A DNA stretch of 23,515 nucleotides, taken from assembly GCA_904501835.1 (NCBI GenBank), contig CAJGBW010000026.1, forward strand, positions 1-23,515, written 5' to 3'. The notes under the pieces are model-generated. The model did no database searches. It was not told where the DNA came from and saw only the letters and a list, made by a program, of their open reading frames with translations. Position numbers and translations under genes: made by a program. Shown here piece by piece: positions 15,998-23,278 of the stretch (positions are counted from its first letter, which is position 1; each line of letters starts with the position of its first letter). Source of the DNA: an uncultured Bacteroidales bacterium. GTDB taxonomy: Bacteria; Bacteroidota; Bacteroidia; Bacteroidales; UBA932.

Positions 15998-16028
15998 AAA
16001 AAAAGGACCAGCATTTTGCTGATCCTTT
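15998..16028 (-). terminator. Intrinsic terminator of the tRNA unit
   Basis: Read on the minus strand, AAAGGATCAGCA, loop AAA, TGCTGGTCCTTT form a 12-bp stem (one T-G pair), followed by four T residues. It starts 1 nt after the discriminator base of tRNA-Ala, so it must end the tRNA transcript. Processing of the tRNA 3' end must cut at the base of this hairpin. Confidence 0.85.
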
Positions 16029-16029
16029 G

Positions 16030-16102
16030 TGGAGCATAAGAGATTCGAACTCTTGACCCCCTGCTTGCAGGGCAGGTGCTCTACCAACTGAGCTAATACC
16101 CC
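16030..16102 (-). tRNA. tRNA-Ala (anticodon TGC)
   Basis: 73 nt folding as a cloverleaf. Acceptor stem GGGGTAT/ATGCTCC has two G-T pairs and discriminator A. The D-arm has AGCTCAGTTGGTAGAGC. The anticodon stem CCTGC/GCAGG encloses CCTGCAA with anticodon TGC. The T-loop is TTCGAAT. CCA is not encoded; CAAAGG follows. It lies 8 nt after tRNA-Ile in the same transcript. Confidence 0.97.
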
Positions 16103-16110
16103 AAATTTTG

Positions 16111-16184
16111 TAGTCCCTACTGGAGTTGAACCAGTGACCTCTACATTATCAGTGTAGCGCTCTAACCAACTGAGCTAAGAGACT
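16111..16184 (-). tRNA. tRNA-Ile (anticodon GAT)
   Basis: 74 nt cloverleaf. Acceptor stem AGTCTCT/AGGGACT with one T-G pair and discriminator A. The anticodon stem CTACA/TGTAG encloses CTGATAA with anticodon GAT. The T-loop is TTCAACT on a CTGG/CCAG stem. CCA is not encoded. First gene of a two-tRNA unit, about 23 nt after its promoter. Confidence 0.97.
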
Positions 16185-16207
16185 GTTTCCTCTTTCAAAT
16201 CGGGCTG

Positions 16208-16238
16208 CAAAGATACGCAACTTTTTTGATTCTGCAAA
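16208..16238 (-). promoter_or_regulatory. Promoter of the tRNA-Ile/tRNA-Ala unit
   Basis: TTTG (16235-16238), a 19-nt spacer and TATCTTTG (16208-16215) on the minus strand match the Bacteroidota promoter consensus perfectly. This is the cleanest promoter in the window, as expected for stable RNA. The remaining 16239-16277 stretch is AT-rich with nothing else recognisable. Confidence 0.8.
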
Positions 16239-16277
16239 CTTTTTGTAAAATTTTTATTAAAAATCTCACAAAATAAA

Positions 16278-16307
16278 AGAATCCCGCGTTTCGCAACGAG
16301 GGACTCT
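16278..16307 (-). terminator. Hairpin with T-rich tail downstream of prmC
   Basis: On the minus strand AGA-TCCC-CGTT pairs with AACG-GGGA-TCT, interrupted by two mismatches, around a GCGA tetraloop, then TTTATTTT. It is about 85 nt after the prmC stop and likely ends the cell-wall operon before the tRNA promoter. Similar GC-rich hairpins are common as Bacteroidota terminators. Confidence 0.65.
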
Positions 16308-16320
16308 TGAAATCTAACCT

Positions 16321-16357
16321 AAAAACTTAAACCTATGAAAAAACTATTCGGTTTAAG
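16321..16357 (-). terminator. AT-rich inverted repeat with T-run, first hairpin after prmC
   Basis: CTTAAACC (16326-16333, plus strand) and GGTTTAAG (16350-16357) form a perfect 8-bp inverted repeat around 16 nt. On the minus strand the 3' arm is followed by five T residues, so it could act as a weak terminator 35 nt after prmC. On the plus strand its loop contains ATGAAAAAA, the start of a 36-codon frame, so another role is possible. Confidence 0.4.
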
Positions 16358-16391
16358 TAATTGCAATATGCGTGCCACAATTATTTTCCCT

Positions 16392-17294
16392 TTATTTCTT
16401 TTTTGCAAAAACAAAGCGATCTTTTCCTCTAAAATCACGCTCTGAGCACACTTGGTACGCGTTTTTGCCAAATAAAATTTTTACCTCTTCCGCAAATTCT
16501 TCATTGATTTCAAGTGCGCAAAGAGAAGAATCCGTCCCCAATTGAGAAAAAACAGAAGCAATTTTCTGATAGAAACGCAAGGGGTCATCATCCGGCACGA
16601 AAAGGGCCAAATGAGGTTCATACAAGAGAACATTTTCTTGCATCTGAGCTTTCTCTAAATCGCGCACATAGGGCGGGTTACTAATCACCAAATCAAAAGA
16701 AAGCAAAGAATCGGGAGACTCCTGTAACAAAGAAGCGGACAATATGGAACACAGAGCATCTGTATCCAGCACATCTGCCTGTATAAAATGAGGAGCATTG
16801 ACGCCCGGAACATTTTGACTGCGCGCAAGGGCCAAAGCCTCCTGCGACAAATCTACGGCATACACTTGGGCGTCGGGAAAAGCTTTCGCCATTGCCCAAC
16901 TGATACAACCGCTCCCACAACACAAATCCAAAATCCTCCGAGGACCTTTTTCTTGAGGGATCTTCGCATAAGCATCGATAATACGCTGACAGAGTTCTTC
17001 CGTTTCTGGACGGGGTATCAACACCGACGGACTTACACGCAGTTTCATCCCCATAAAATCAGCATAGCCCAAAACATATTGAATAGGCTCATGGGAAAGC
17101 AAGCGTTGCAGAGCCTGATTCAACTCCTCCTCTTTTTCGACAGGAATAGACCATTCCGGCTCGACAATATAGGTATAAGGAGAGCAGCCCAACAATTGCT
17201 CGCACAGACGAGACACCAACGCGCCCGCCTCCTCAACGCCATACAAATCCGAAAGAGACAGTCTGGAAGAGAGTATGAAATCCCGTAGTAGCAC
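16392..17294 (-). CDS. prmC: Peptide chain release factor N5-glutamine methyltransferase
   Basis: SAM-dependent enzyme that methylates the glutamine of the GGQ motif in release factors. With a GTG start at 17294 the protein is 300 aa. The SAM-binding motif LDLCCGSGC is at residues 122-130, the acidic end of strand 2 at VYAVDLS (144-150), and the catalytic NPPY at 206-209. The N-terminal helical part has IPRPETEEL at 93-101, typical for PrmC. The frame is open further upstream to 17393, but that would overlap ddl by 95 nt; GTG at 17294 lies 4 nt after the ddl stop, and no ATG occurs before the catalytic part. Last gene of the cell-wall operon. Confidence 0.94.
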   Translation of the reverse strand: MLLRDFILSSRLSLSDLYGVEEAGALVSRLCEQLLGCSPYTYIVEPEWSIPVEKEEELNQALQRLLSHEPIQYVLGYADFMGMKLRVSPSVLIPRPETEELCQRIIDAYAKIPQEKGPRRILDLCCGSGCISWAMAKAFPDAQVYAVDLSQEALALARSQNVPGVNAPHFIQADVLDTDALCSILSASLLQESPDSLLSFDLVISNPPYVRDLEKAQMQENVLLYEPHLALFVPDDDPLRFYQKIASVFSQLGTDSSLCALEINEEFAEEVKILFGKNAYQVCSERDFRGKDRFVFAKKK

Positions 17295-17298
17295 GAGA

Positions 17299-18537
17299 CT
17301 ATTTGCTGATTTTAGCTCCGCCAGAGGGCATAGCAGCGAAGATATTACCTCCGAAATCTGTAATCTTGAATGATTCCTCGCGCGAGCGGGCAAAAGCCAA
17401 CTCTATCAGACGATCGATAACCTCGGGGAACTTTTTCCCACTGTATTCCCACAGATATGATGACAAGGAGCCCGGAATCGTATTGATTTCATTTACATAA
17501 ATGTTTCTGTCCTCCTCATCAATAATAAAGTCAATGCGGCTCAAACCATCACAAGAAAGCGCCTTGAAAGTCTCTTTGGCAAGCGTCTGGATTCTTTCCG
17601 TCTCGCCCTCCTGCAATTTGGCAGGGATTTCACGCAAGGTAGAGCGCATACCCTCGCTTTCTCCGGAGAGTCCGCCCCCTTTCGTTCCGCCCATTTTCGC
17701 ACCTTTGGTACCGGCATTTTTACCACCGCCACCGCGCATATACTTGTCCTGATAACTCAAAATCTCGCCACTGCGCATAGGCACCTCGCAAACCGAGGTC
17801 TCACAATCATTGTAATCTCCCATCACAGAGCAATTTACCTCTTTCAGACGCGTTACCAAGCGTTCTACAATGACACGCGTAGTAAATGACGCAGCCTCAT
17901 CCACCGCTTCAATCAATTCCTCCCGATTATGTGCTGCCTTGATACCCACGCTACTGCCGCTGTTTGCTGGTTTGACAATCACCGGATACGCCAAACGATT
18001 TTCCAAACGCACAATCACGGCGTCGCGATCGGCATACCACTCTTTATCGTTAAACCAGAAATAATCCACCACAGGAATACCACATTCCTTGAGTATCATT
18101 TTCATGGTAATTTTATCCATGCCATTGGCAGAAGCCAAGGTGTTGCAGCCCACAAAAGGAACCCCCGTACTGGTCAGCACGCCTTGCAGCGTTCCATCTT
18201 CACAATTGGTACCATGCAAAGTAGGCAGCACCACATCCAATTTAGCAAGCACGTCCTTTCCGAACAGGCTTTTCTTGACCAAATAGAGATTATGATCTCC
18301 ATAAATCGGACGCATATAAACCTGCGGGGTCTGCGCCAAAAGCGTCTGCATATCCTTGTAATTGGACACTGCCAGCAATTTTTCCCCGCTGTACCATTTT
18401 CCACTTTTGGCAATATAGATAGGAACAATCTCATAACGCTCCTTATCCATTGACTCCAAGGTCTGAAGTGCGGTTACGACAGAAATTTCATTTTCCACAG
18501 AACGGCCACCAAAAAGAAGGCCTACGGTAATTTTCAT
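17299..18537 (-). CDS. ddl: D-alanine--D-alanine ligase with Gly/Lys-rich insertion
   Basis: ATP-grasp enzyme that joins two D-alanines for the peptidoglycan stem. 412 aa, longer than the usual 300-380. N-terminal GLLFGGRSVENEISV at 6-20, HGTNCEDGTLQG at 108-119, the SGSSVGI loop at 193-199 and metal-binding NEINTIPG at 350-357 are all present. Inside the mobile loop region, residues 268-293 form a Gly/Lys-rich insertion (MRGGGGKNAGTKGAKMGG and onward) between YQDKY and the conserved RSTLREIPA stretch. The tail after 390 (DFGGNIFAAMPSGG) is also extra. A D-Ala-D-Lac or D-Ser variant cannot be ruled out by eye. It starts 8 nt after the MurF-like gene. Confidence 0.94.
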   Translation of the reverse strand: MKITVGLLFGGRSVENEISVVTALQTLESMDKERYEIVPIYIAKSGKWYSGEKLLAVSNYKDMQTLLAQTPQVYMRPIYGDHNLYLVKKSLFGKDVLAKLDVVLPTLHGTNCEDGTLQGVLTSTGVPFVGCNTLASANGMDKITMKMILKECGIPVVDYFWFNDKEWYADRDAVIVRLENRLAYPVIVKPANSGSSVGIKAAHNREELIEAVDEAASFTTRVIVERLVTRLKEVNCSVMGDYNDCETSVCEVPMRSGEILSYQDKYMRGGGGKNAGTKGAKMGGTKGGGLSGESEGMRSTLREIPAKLQEGETERIQTLAKETFKALSCDGLSRIDFIIDEEDRNIYVNEINTIPGSLSSYLWEYSGKKFPEVIDRLIELAFARSREESFKITDFGGNIFAAMPSGGAKISK

Positions 18538-18545
18538 GGTATCTA

Positions 18546-20045
18546 TTATTTAAAAGTATCGGGTAAATCATTTTCGTACAGGACGACATCTCCGGGGGCA
18601 AACAAATATCGAAGAGCAGCCACCGCTTGATTCAGACTATCCACACAAAGGATATTTTCTTCGTTCAAACCGCCCTCCAAGGCCCCCTTTTGTATGGCCT
18701 GACGATTATATTTATTTACAATCACAAGAAAATCAGCACATTGCGCAGCTTTCTTTCCCAGATTATAACATTCTTCATACTGACGCTCTTCCAACTCGAC
18801 AAAGCCGGGAGTCACCAAAATTTTACGTCCTCCCTTGATATCTCGAAGCACATCCAAAGCCATGGAAGCCCCCTCAGGATTGGAATTATAGGCATCATCA
18901 ATGACCGTAACAGCACCCTGCCTGCTTACAAACAAACGATGCTCCACCTGTTGTAATTTGGCTACGGCCATCTGAATTTGTCGCTCGCTCAGCCCCAAAT
19001 GTCGGGCAACAGCACAGGAAGCCAGGATATTCAAGATATTACTTTCTCCCAAGAGATTCGTCTTGTAACTCACACCTTCTAAATCAAAAGAAGAACCCTC
19101 TGTGCTATATTGCAGATTCTCCGCCTTATACTCACCATTTTTCACCCCGTAACGAATCACTTTACAATGGGTCGGCACCTCTTGATAACTCGCAATTCCC
19201 TGAGAATCAGCATTGATAACAGCCAATCCATCACATGGCAGAGAACGGACAAGCTCAAATTTTGTCTTCTGGATATTGGCAAAACTACCGAATGTCTCCA
19301 AATGCATAGGCCCAACGGAACTCACAATACCGATATGAGGATGCACCAAATCACAGATTTCCTGAATATCCCCCACCTGTTTTGCCCCCATCTCCACAAT
19401 AAAGACCTGATGATAAGGCTCCAGTTTTTCACGTATGGTACGCACCACACCCAGGGTCGTATTAAAATTGCCAGGCGTCACAAGCGTGTTGTATTTCTCG
19501 GAAAGGATACGATAGAGATAATTTTTGGTGCTGGTCTTGCCATAGCTACCTGTAACACCGATGATAATCAATCCCTTATGAGAGTCAATCTTCTTCTTTG
19601 CATCTTTATAATACCAACGCACAATCGCTTTCTCCACCGGCGTATTCACCAGATTGGCAAGAAGCAGAAGCGCTTTGGACAAAAGCAGAAGCGGTGCAAA
19701 CGCCAAAAGGGCTGTCCAAGGACGGGTAAAGACAGAGACAAAATCGTAACCCTCAACCCATGAAATCATATAAAGAAGCAAGCCACACAGGAGGTAAGTC
19801 AAGAGCAAATCGCTCACAATCAAGCGTTTGACTCTGGCCGTATACACCAATGGCAACTTAACGATTTCTCTTTTAAAGAAAGACAGCGTTGCGCCAAAGA
19901 AATTCCGTCCCCCTAAATACCAGCGCAAAAAACGTTCAACACGATAGGAGTTCTGCTGAAACATACGCAATTCGTATCGCAGTGTAAAAAACTGCAAAAT
20001 TGCTCCGGTGAGCGCCAACAGGAGAAACAACAAATAGGACAACAT
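18546..20045 (-). CDS. Membrane-anchored MurF-like Mur ligase
   Basis: 499 aa. Residues 1-155 contain hydrophobic segments at about 1-21, 78-95 and 112-131, in place of the normal UDP-binding domain of MurF. The rest is a Mur ligase core: P-loop GVTGSYGKTSTK at 163-174, NTTLGV at 195-200, GPMHLETFGS at 245-254, the probable carbamylated lysine in QKTKFEL near 260, EHR at 368-370 and DDAYNSNP at 383-390, then the C-terminal domain ending YENDLPDTFK. The motifs are closest to MurF, which adds D-Ala-D-Ala to the UDP-MurNAc-tripeptide. Ddl is 8 nt downstream, supporting that role. The start ATG overlaps the hydrolase stop (TGATG). Whether it is the only MurF or a paralogue is unknown. Confidence 0.85.
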   Translation of the reverse strand: MLSYLLFLLLALTGAILQFFTLRYELRMFQQNSYRVERFLRWYLGGRNFFGATLSFFKREIVKLPLVYTARVKRLIVSDLLLTYLLCGLLLYMISWVEGYDFVSVFTRPWTALLAFAPLLLLSKALLLLANLVNTPVEKAIVRWYYKDAKKKIDSHKGLIIIGVTGSYGKTSTKNYLYRILSEKYNTLVTPGNFNTTLGVVRTIREKLEPYHQVFIVEMGAKQVGDIQEICDLVHPHIGIVSSVGPMHLETFGSFANIQKTKFELVRSLPCDGLAVINADSQGIASYQEVPTHCKVIRYGVKNGEYKAENLQYSTEGSSFDLEGVSYKTNLLGESNILNILASCAVARHLGLSERQIQMAVAKLQQVEHRLFVSRQGAVTVIDDAYNSNPEGASMALDVLRDIKGGRKILVTPGFVELEERQYEECYNLGKKAAQCADFLVIVNKYNRQAIQKGALEGGLNEENILCVDSLNQAVAALRYLFAPGDVVLYENDLPDTFK

Positions 20046-20809
20046 CAGTACTGAATCTTAAAAAATGAAGCCATCACCTTGGCAAAGAGAGCGGGCGCCT
20101 CCACAAAAGAGAAATGCCCGGCCCCAGGCACTCGCACAAGCCCTGTATCGGGTATTTTCTTCTCCATCAACAAGGCGTCGGAAAGAGGGGTTGCCGTATC
20201 TTTTTCACCCCAAAAAAGCAAAGTCGGGGCAGAAATCGCAGGAAGACAATGTGTCAAATCCTCATTCACGACCTTGGAGAGTACGGCTTTCATTCGGGGA
20301 GAAGCCGCATTATAATCCGCCGATCCTTTTCCTGCACGGTAGCGTTCAAAACAGTGGGGAGCGCGCAACACGTTCAACAAAAAGAAACGGATGAACTTAT
20401 AAGTATATACCTTTATATAATAGGAGAGCGGGCGCTTCGGTTTGATACCCGCCGCATCCACCAGCACGACGCGGGAAAGTGTATGACGGGACGCATACAG
20501 AATGGACATACGCCCTCCGAAAGAATGTCCGACTAAAGAAAGAGATTCACGTTGCTGTGACGGCACGAGGTCGGAAATAAAGGCTTCCAGCATCTGGACA
20601 TAATCCTCGATTCCCCACACGGTAGGCGGCTCCTGCGACAGTCCGAATCCGGGCAAATCCAAAGCGCACACACGATAGCCGGCACTCAACAGCGTCGCCA
20701 AAGGGGCAAAAATCTCATGGGTACAGCCCCAGCCATGCAGACAAATCACGACAGGCCCCTCTCCATAAGTCTGATAAAAGATATCTGTATTTTGATACTG
20801 AAATATCAT
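20045..20809 (-). CDS. Alpha/beta hydrolase
   Basis: 254-aa serine hydrolase of the alpha/beta fold. The oxyanion motif HGWG is at residues 25-28, nucleophile S96 in GHSFGG, acid D204 in WGEKDTATP and H232 in GAGHFSF. A basic, aromatic cap region (about 125-160) covers the active site. No signal peptide, so cytoplasmic. Substrate cannot be told from sequence; the family includes esterases, epoxide hydrolases and C-C hydrolases. It lies 26 nt after the PBP gene and overlaps the MurF-like gene by 1 nt, so it is tightly tied to cell-wall genes, and a role in precursor or lipid metabolism is only an inference. Confidence 0.9.
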   Translation of the reverse strand: MIFQYQNTDIFYQTYGEGPVVICLHGWGCTHEIFAPLATLLSAGYRVCALDLPGFGLSQEPPTVWGIEDYVQMLEAFISDLVPSQQRESLSLVGHSFGGRMSILYASRHTLSRVVLVDAAGIKPKRPLSYYIKVYTYKFIRFFLLNVLRAPHCFERYRAGKGSADYNAASPRMKAVLSKVVNEDLTHCLPAISAPTLLFWGEKDTATPLSDALLMEKKIPDTGLVRVPGAGHFSFVEAPALFAKVMASFFKIQY

Positions 20810-20835
20810 ATCCCCATCTTTACTGCCTGTGAACG

Positions 20836-23190
20836 TTAAGAGAAGAAATCTTCCTCCTCTTCTTTTTCTTGTTTGGCTACATCCTGATCGCTACCATCAC
20901 ACTCCAAATCCACATCCAGACCTCCCGGAAGAATAAATTTATCATTTTCACTGATTCCGAGCGTACCGTCCTCGAGCACTTTTTTCATAAAGATTCCCCA
21001 AATCGGCAAGGCCATATTGGAACCACCACCAAGCGCAAGAGCTTCAAAGTGAATCTGCGGATCTTCACCACCTACCCAGGCTCCTGCTGTCAATGAGGGC
21101 GTATAACCGATGAACCAACCATCCGAATGTTCATTGGTGGTTCCGGTCTTACCGGCAATCTCTCCTTTCAGCTTGTATTTTGCGCGGAGTCGGATGGCTG
21201 TTCCGTGATTGACAACACCTTGCATCAGGTTGGCCATCAGATAGGCAATTTTCGGACTGACAGCCTCACGACGAGTATTGGAAAAGTTCGTCAGGACATT
21301 ACCTGTATTGTCTTCAATCTTGGTTACAAACATAGGCTCCACATACATTCCTTTGGACGGGAAGGTATTATAAGCAGACACCATCTCATAGACATTTACC
21401 TCGGCAGAGCCCACACAAATGGAAGGAACAGCCGGAATGTAACTGCCCACACCCATTTTATGCATCAACTGCACCATAGGGGCCGGCCCGAAACGCTTCA
21501 TCAGATGCGCAGAAATATTATTGGAAGACTTGGCAAGCCCCCATTTCAGGGTAACGATATTACCAATCCAATCATCACGGTCCGTGCTTCGCGGCGTCCA
21601 GACGGTACCATCATAGAGATAGAAAGTCTGGGGAATATTCGCCACCTGGGTACAAGGGGTCAATCCCTCCTGCATAGCCAAGGTATAAAGGAAAGGCTTG
21701 ATGGTCGAACCCACCTGACGCTTTCCTTGACGGATATTGTCATATTTGAAATAGCGGTAATCGGGTCCGCCCACATAAGCCTTGACATAGCCCGTAACCG
21801 GCTCGACCGCCATAAAAGCGGCACGAAGATGCGATTTATAGTAACGAATACTATCATCCGGAGTCATCACCGTATCGATATATCCCTTGCTATTCCAAGA
21901 AAATACACGCATTTCGGTCTTTTCAGAGAAAGTCTTATAAATCTCTTTGTCAGAAAGGCCGGTGGATTTCAAGAAACGATAACGATCGCTCCAGCGACGC
22001 GCTTGTTTCATCAGACGATCGACCGTCTCCTGGGGAATATCATCCGTAAAAGGACGATTTTTCTTTCCTCTCAAATCGCGCCAGAATGACTTCTGCAAAT
22101 CCTTACCCAAATGCTCCGCTACCGCCTCTTCGGCATACTGCTGCATCTTATAATTGATGGTCGTGTGAATACGCAGACCGTCTCTATCCAAATCATAACG
22201 ACTGCCGTCCGCCTTGAAATTCTTGTTCAGCCAGCCATAAAGCGCATTGTTTGCCCACTGCAAAGAATCCACACGATAATCTTCCTCCTGCTCATAATTC
22301 TTGCGCTGGGGCTCTTTGGCATTCATCACACGACGGAGCATATCACGGAAATAAGGACCTTTTCCTGCATTATGATCCTGAACCTGATAATTCAACTGAA
22401 TGGGAAGAGCCGAAATGGAATCATACTGTGCCGAGGTCAAAAATTCTTCTTTCTTCATTTGAGAAAGCACAAAATTTCGACGCGCCAAGGCTCTTTTCGG
22501 GTGAATTCGTGCGTTGTAACGGGTTGGTGCATTGACCGCTCCCACCAGCAAAGCGCTTTCTTCCGCCGTCAATTCAGAGGGCAATTTATCAAAGAAGGTA
22601 CGAGCTGCCGCACGAATTCCATAAGCATTACTGCCATAGAACACCGAATTGAAATACATGGTGATAATTTCGCTCTTGGTATAGTTCCTTTCCAATTTTA
22701 CCGCGGTAAACCACTCGCGCAGCTTAATCCAGACAAGTTTGACATAACGGGCTCCGGGTATCTTGCTGCGGGTTTCCTCGCGGGGATACAAGGTCTTGGC
22801 GAGCTGCTGCGTCACCGTACTACCGCCTCCTTGGTCGCTGTCACCACCCAGAATGGTTTTGACCGCCACACGGCCCAGACTCATCACGTCCACTCCGGAA
22901 TGGTAGTAGAAACGGCAGTCCTCCGTCGCAATCAAAGCATGAATCAAATGGGGAGACAACTGATCGTACGTGACATACGAACGATTTTCAATGTGAAAGG
23001 TGGTCAAAATCTGCCCATCATCCGACAGAACCTGGGTTGCCAATTTATTCTCGGGATTTTCCAATTCCTCAAAAGAAGGAATTTTCGCAAAGGCCCACAC
23101 TGACAATAAGGCCAGTATAATCGCCACAAGGGGGGCCATTCCAACAAGCCACACCCACTTAATCACTTTATTTTGAGTCTCTCTTTTCAT
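20836..23190 (-). CDS. Bifunctional peptidoglycan synthase (class A PBP, PBP1A type)
   Basis: Polymerises lipid II glycan strands and cross-links the peptides at the outer face of the inner membrane. Numbered from the ATG at 23190 (784 aa): a short cytoplasmic basic tail, one membrane anchor at 15-36, then the GT51 domain with ATEDCRFYYHSG at 88-99 (catalytic E90) and GGGSTVTQQL at 121-130. The transpeptidase domain has the SxxK motif as GSTIKP with S495 and K498, SSN at 555-557, and KTGT at 681-684. The C-terminus is very acidic (KEEEEEDFFS). A GTG 9 nt upstream is a weaker alternative start; ATG has GAAG before it. First gene of a likely operon with hydrolase, MurF-like ligase, ddl and prmC. 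Confidence 0.95.
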   Translation of the reverse strand: MKRETQNKVIKWVWLVGMAPLVAIILALLSVWAFAKIPSFEELENPENKLATQVLSDDGQILTTFHIENRSYVTYDQLSPHLIHALIATEDCRFYYHSGVDVMSLGRVAVKTILGGDSDQGGGSTVTQQLAKTLYPREETRSKIPGARYVKLVWIKLREWFTAVKLERNYTKSEIITMYFNSVFYGSNAYGIRAAARTFFDKLPSELTAEESALLVGAVNAPTRYNARIHPKRALARRNFVLSQMKKEEFLTSAQYDSISALPIQLNYQVQDHNAGKGPYFRDMLRRVMNAKEPQRKNYEQEEDYRVDSLQWANNALYGWLNKNFKADGSRYDLDRDGLRIHTTINYKMQQYAEEAVAEHLGKDLQKSFWRDLRGKKNRPFTDDIPQETVDRLMKQARRWSDRYRFLKSTGLSDKEIYKTFSEKTEMRVFSWNSKGYIDTVMTPDDSIRYYKSHLRAAFMAVEPVTGYVKAYVGGPDYRYFKYDNIRQGKRQVGSTIKPFLYTLAMQEGLTPCTQVANIPQTFYLYDGTVWTPRSTDRDDWIGNIVTLKWGLAKSSNNISAHLMKRFGPAPMVQLMHKMGVGSYIPAVPSICVGSAEVNVYEMVSAYNTFPSKGMYVEPMFVTKIEDNTGNVLTNFSNTRREAVSPKIAYLMANLMQGVVNHGTAIRLRAKYKLKGEIAGKTGTTNEHSDGWFIGYTPSLTAGAWVGGEDPQIHFEALALGGGSNMALPIWGIFMKKVLEDGTLGISENDKFILPGGLDVDLECDGSDQDVAKQEKEEEEDFFS

Positions 23191-23209
23191 TTTCTTCACA
23201 AAATTCCTA

Positions 23210-23217
23210 CAAAATTA
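23210..23217 (-). promoter_or_regulatory. Possible -7 element of the PBP operon
   Basis: TAATTTTG on the minus strand matches TAnnTTTG and would place transcription start about 15 nt before the ATG at 23190. No convincing -33 element was found 19-21 nt upstream, so this is tentative. Confidence 0.4.
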
Positions 23218-23226
23218 ACAACAAAA

Positions 23227-23258
23227 TTTGAAAATCCCCTTGATTGTTCCTTACTTTG
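23227..23258 (+). promoter_or_regulatory. Promoter of topA
   Basis: TTTG (23227-23230), a 20-nt spacer and TTACTTTG (23251-23258) on the plus strand match the Bacteroidota promoter with one mismatch in the -7 element. It implies a 5' leader of about 15 nt. It is back to back with the PBP operon start, about 10 bp away. Confidence 0.6.
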
Positions 23259-23278
23259 CAGTCCAAAATGAAAAGATA

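Noticed and set aside
16030..16184. Spacer of an rRNA operon
   Set aside because: The Ile-Ala tRNA order suggested it, but no 16S or 23S sequence flanks the pair; the neighbours are a terminator with a lipoprotein gene and prmC.
17295..17393. N-terminal extension of PrmC to 17393
   Set aside because: It would overlap the conserved 3' end of ddl by 95 nt; a GTG 4 nt after the ddl stop gives a normal-length protein.
21127..23103. Two long plus-strand frames (21127-22089 and 22111-23103)
   Set aside because: Both are antisense to the class A PBP, which has all GT51 and transpeptidase motifs in one continuous frame.
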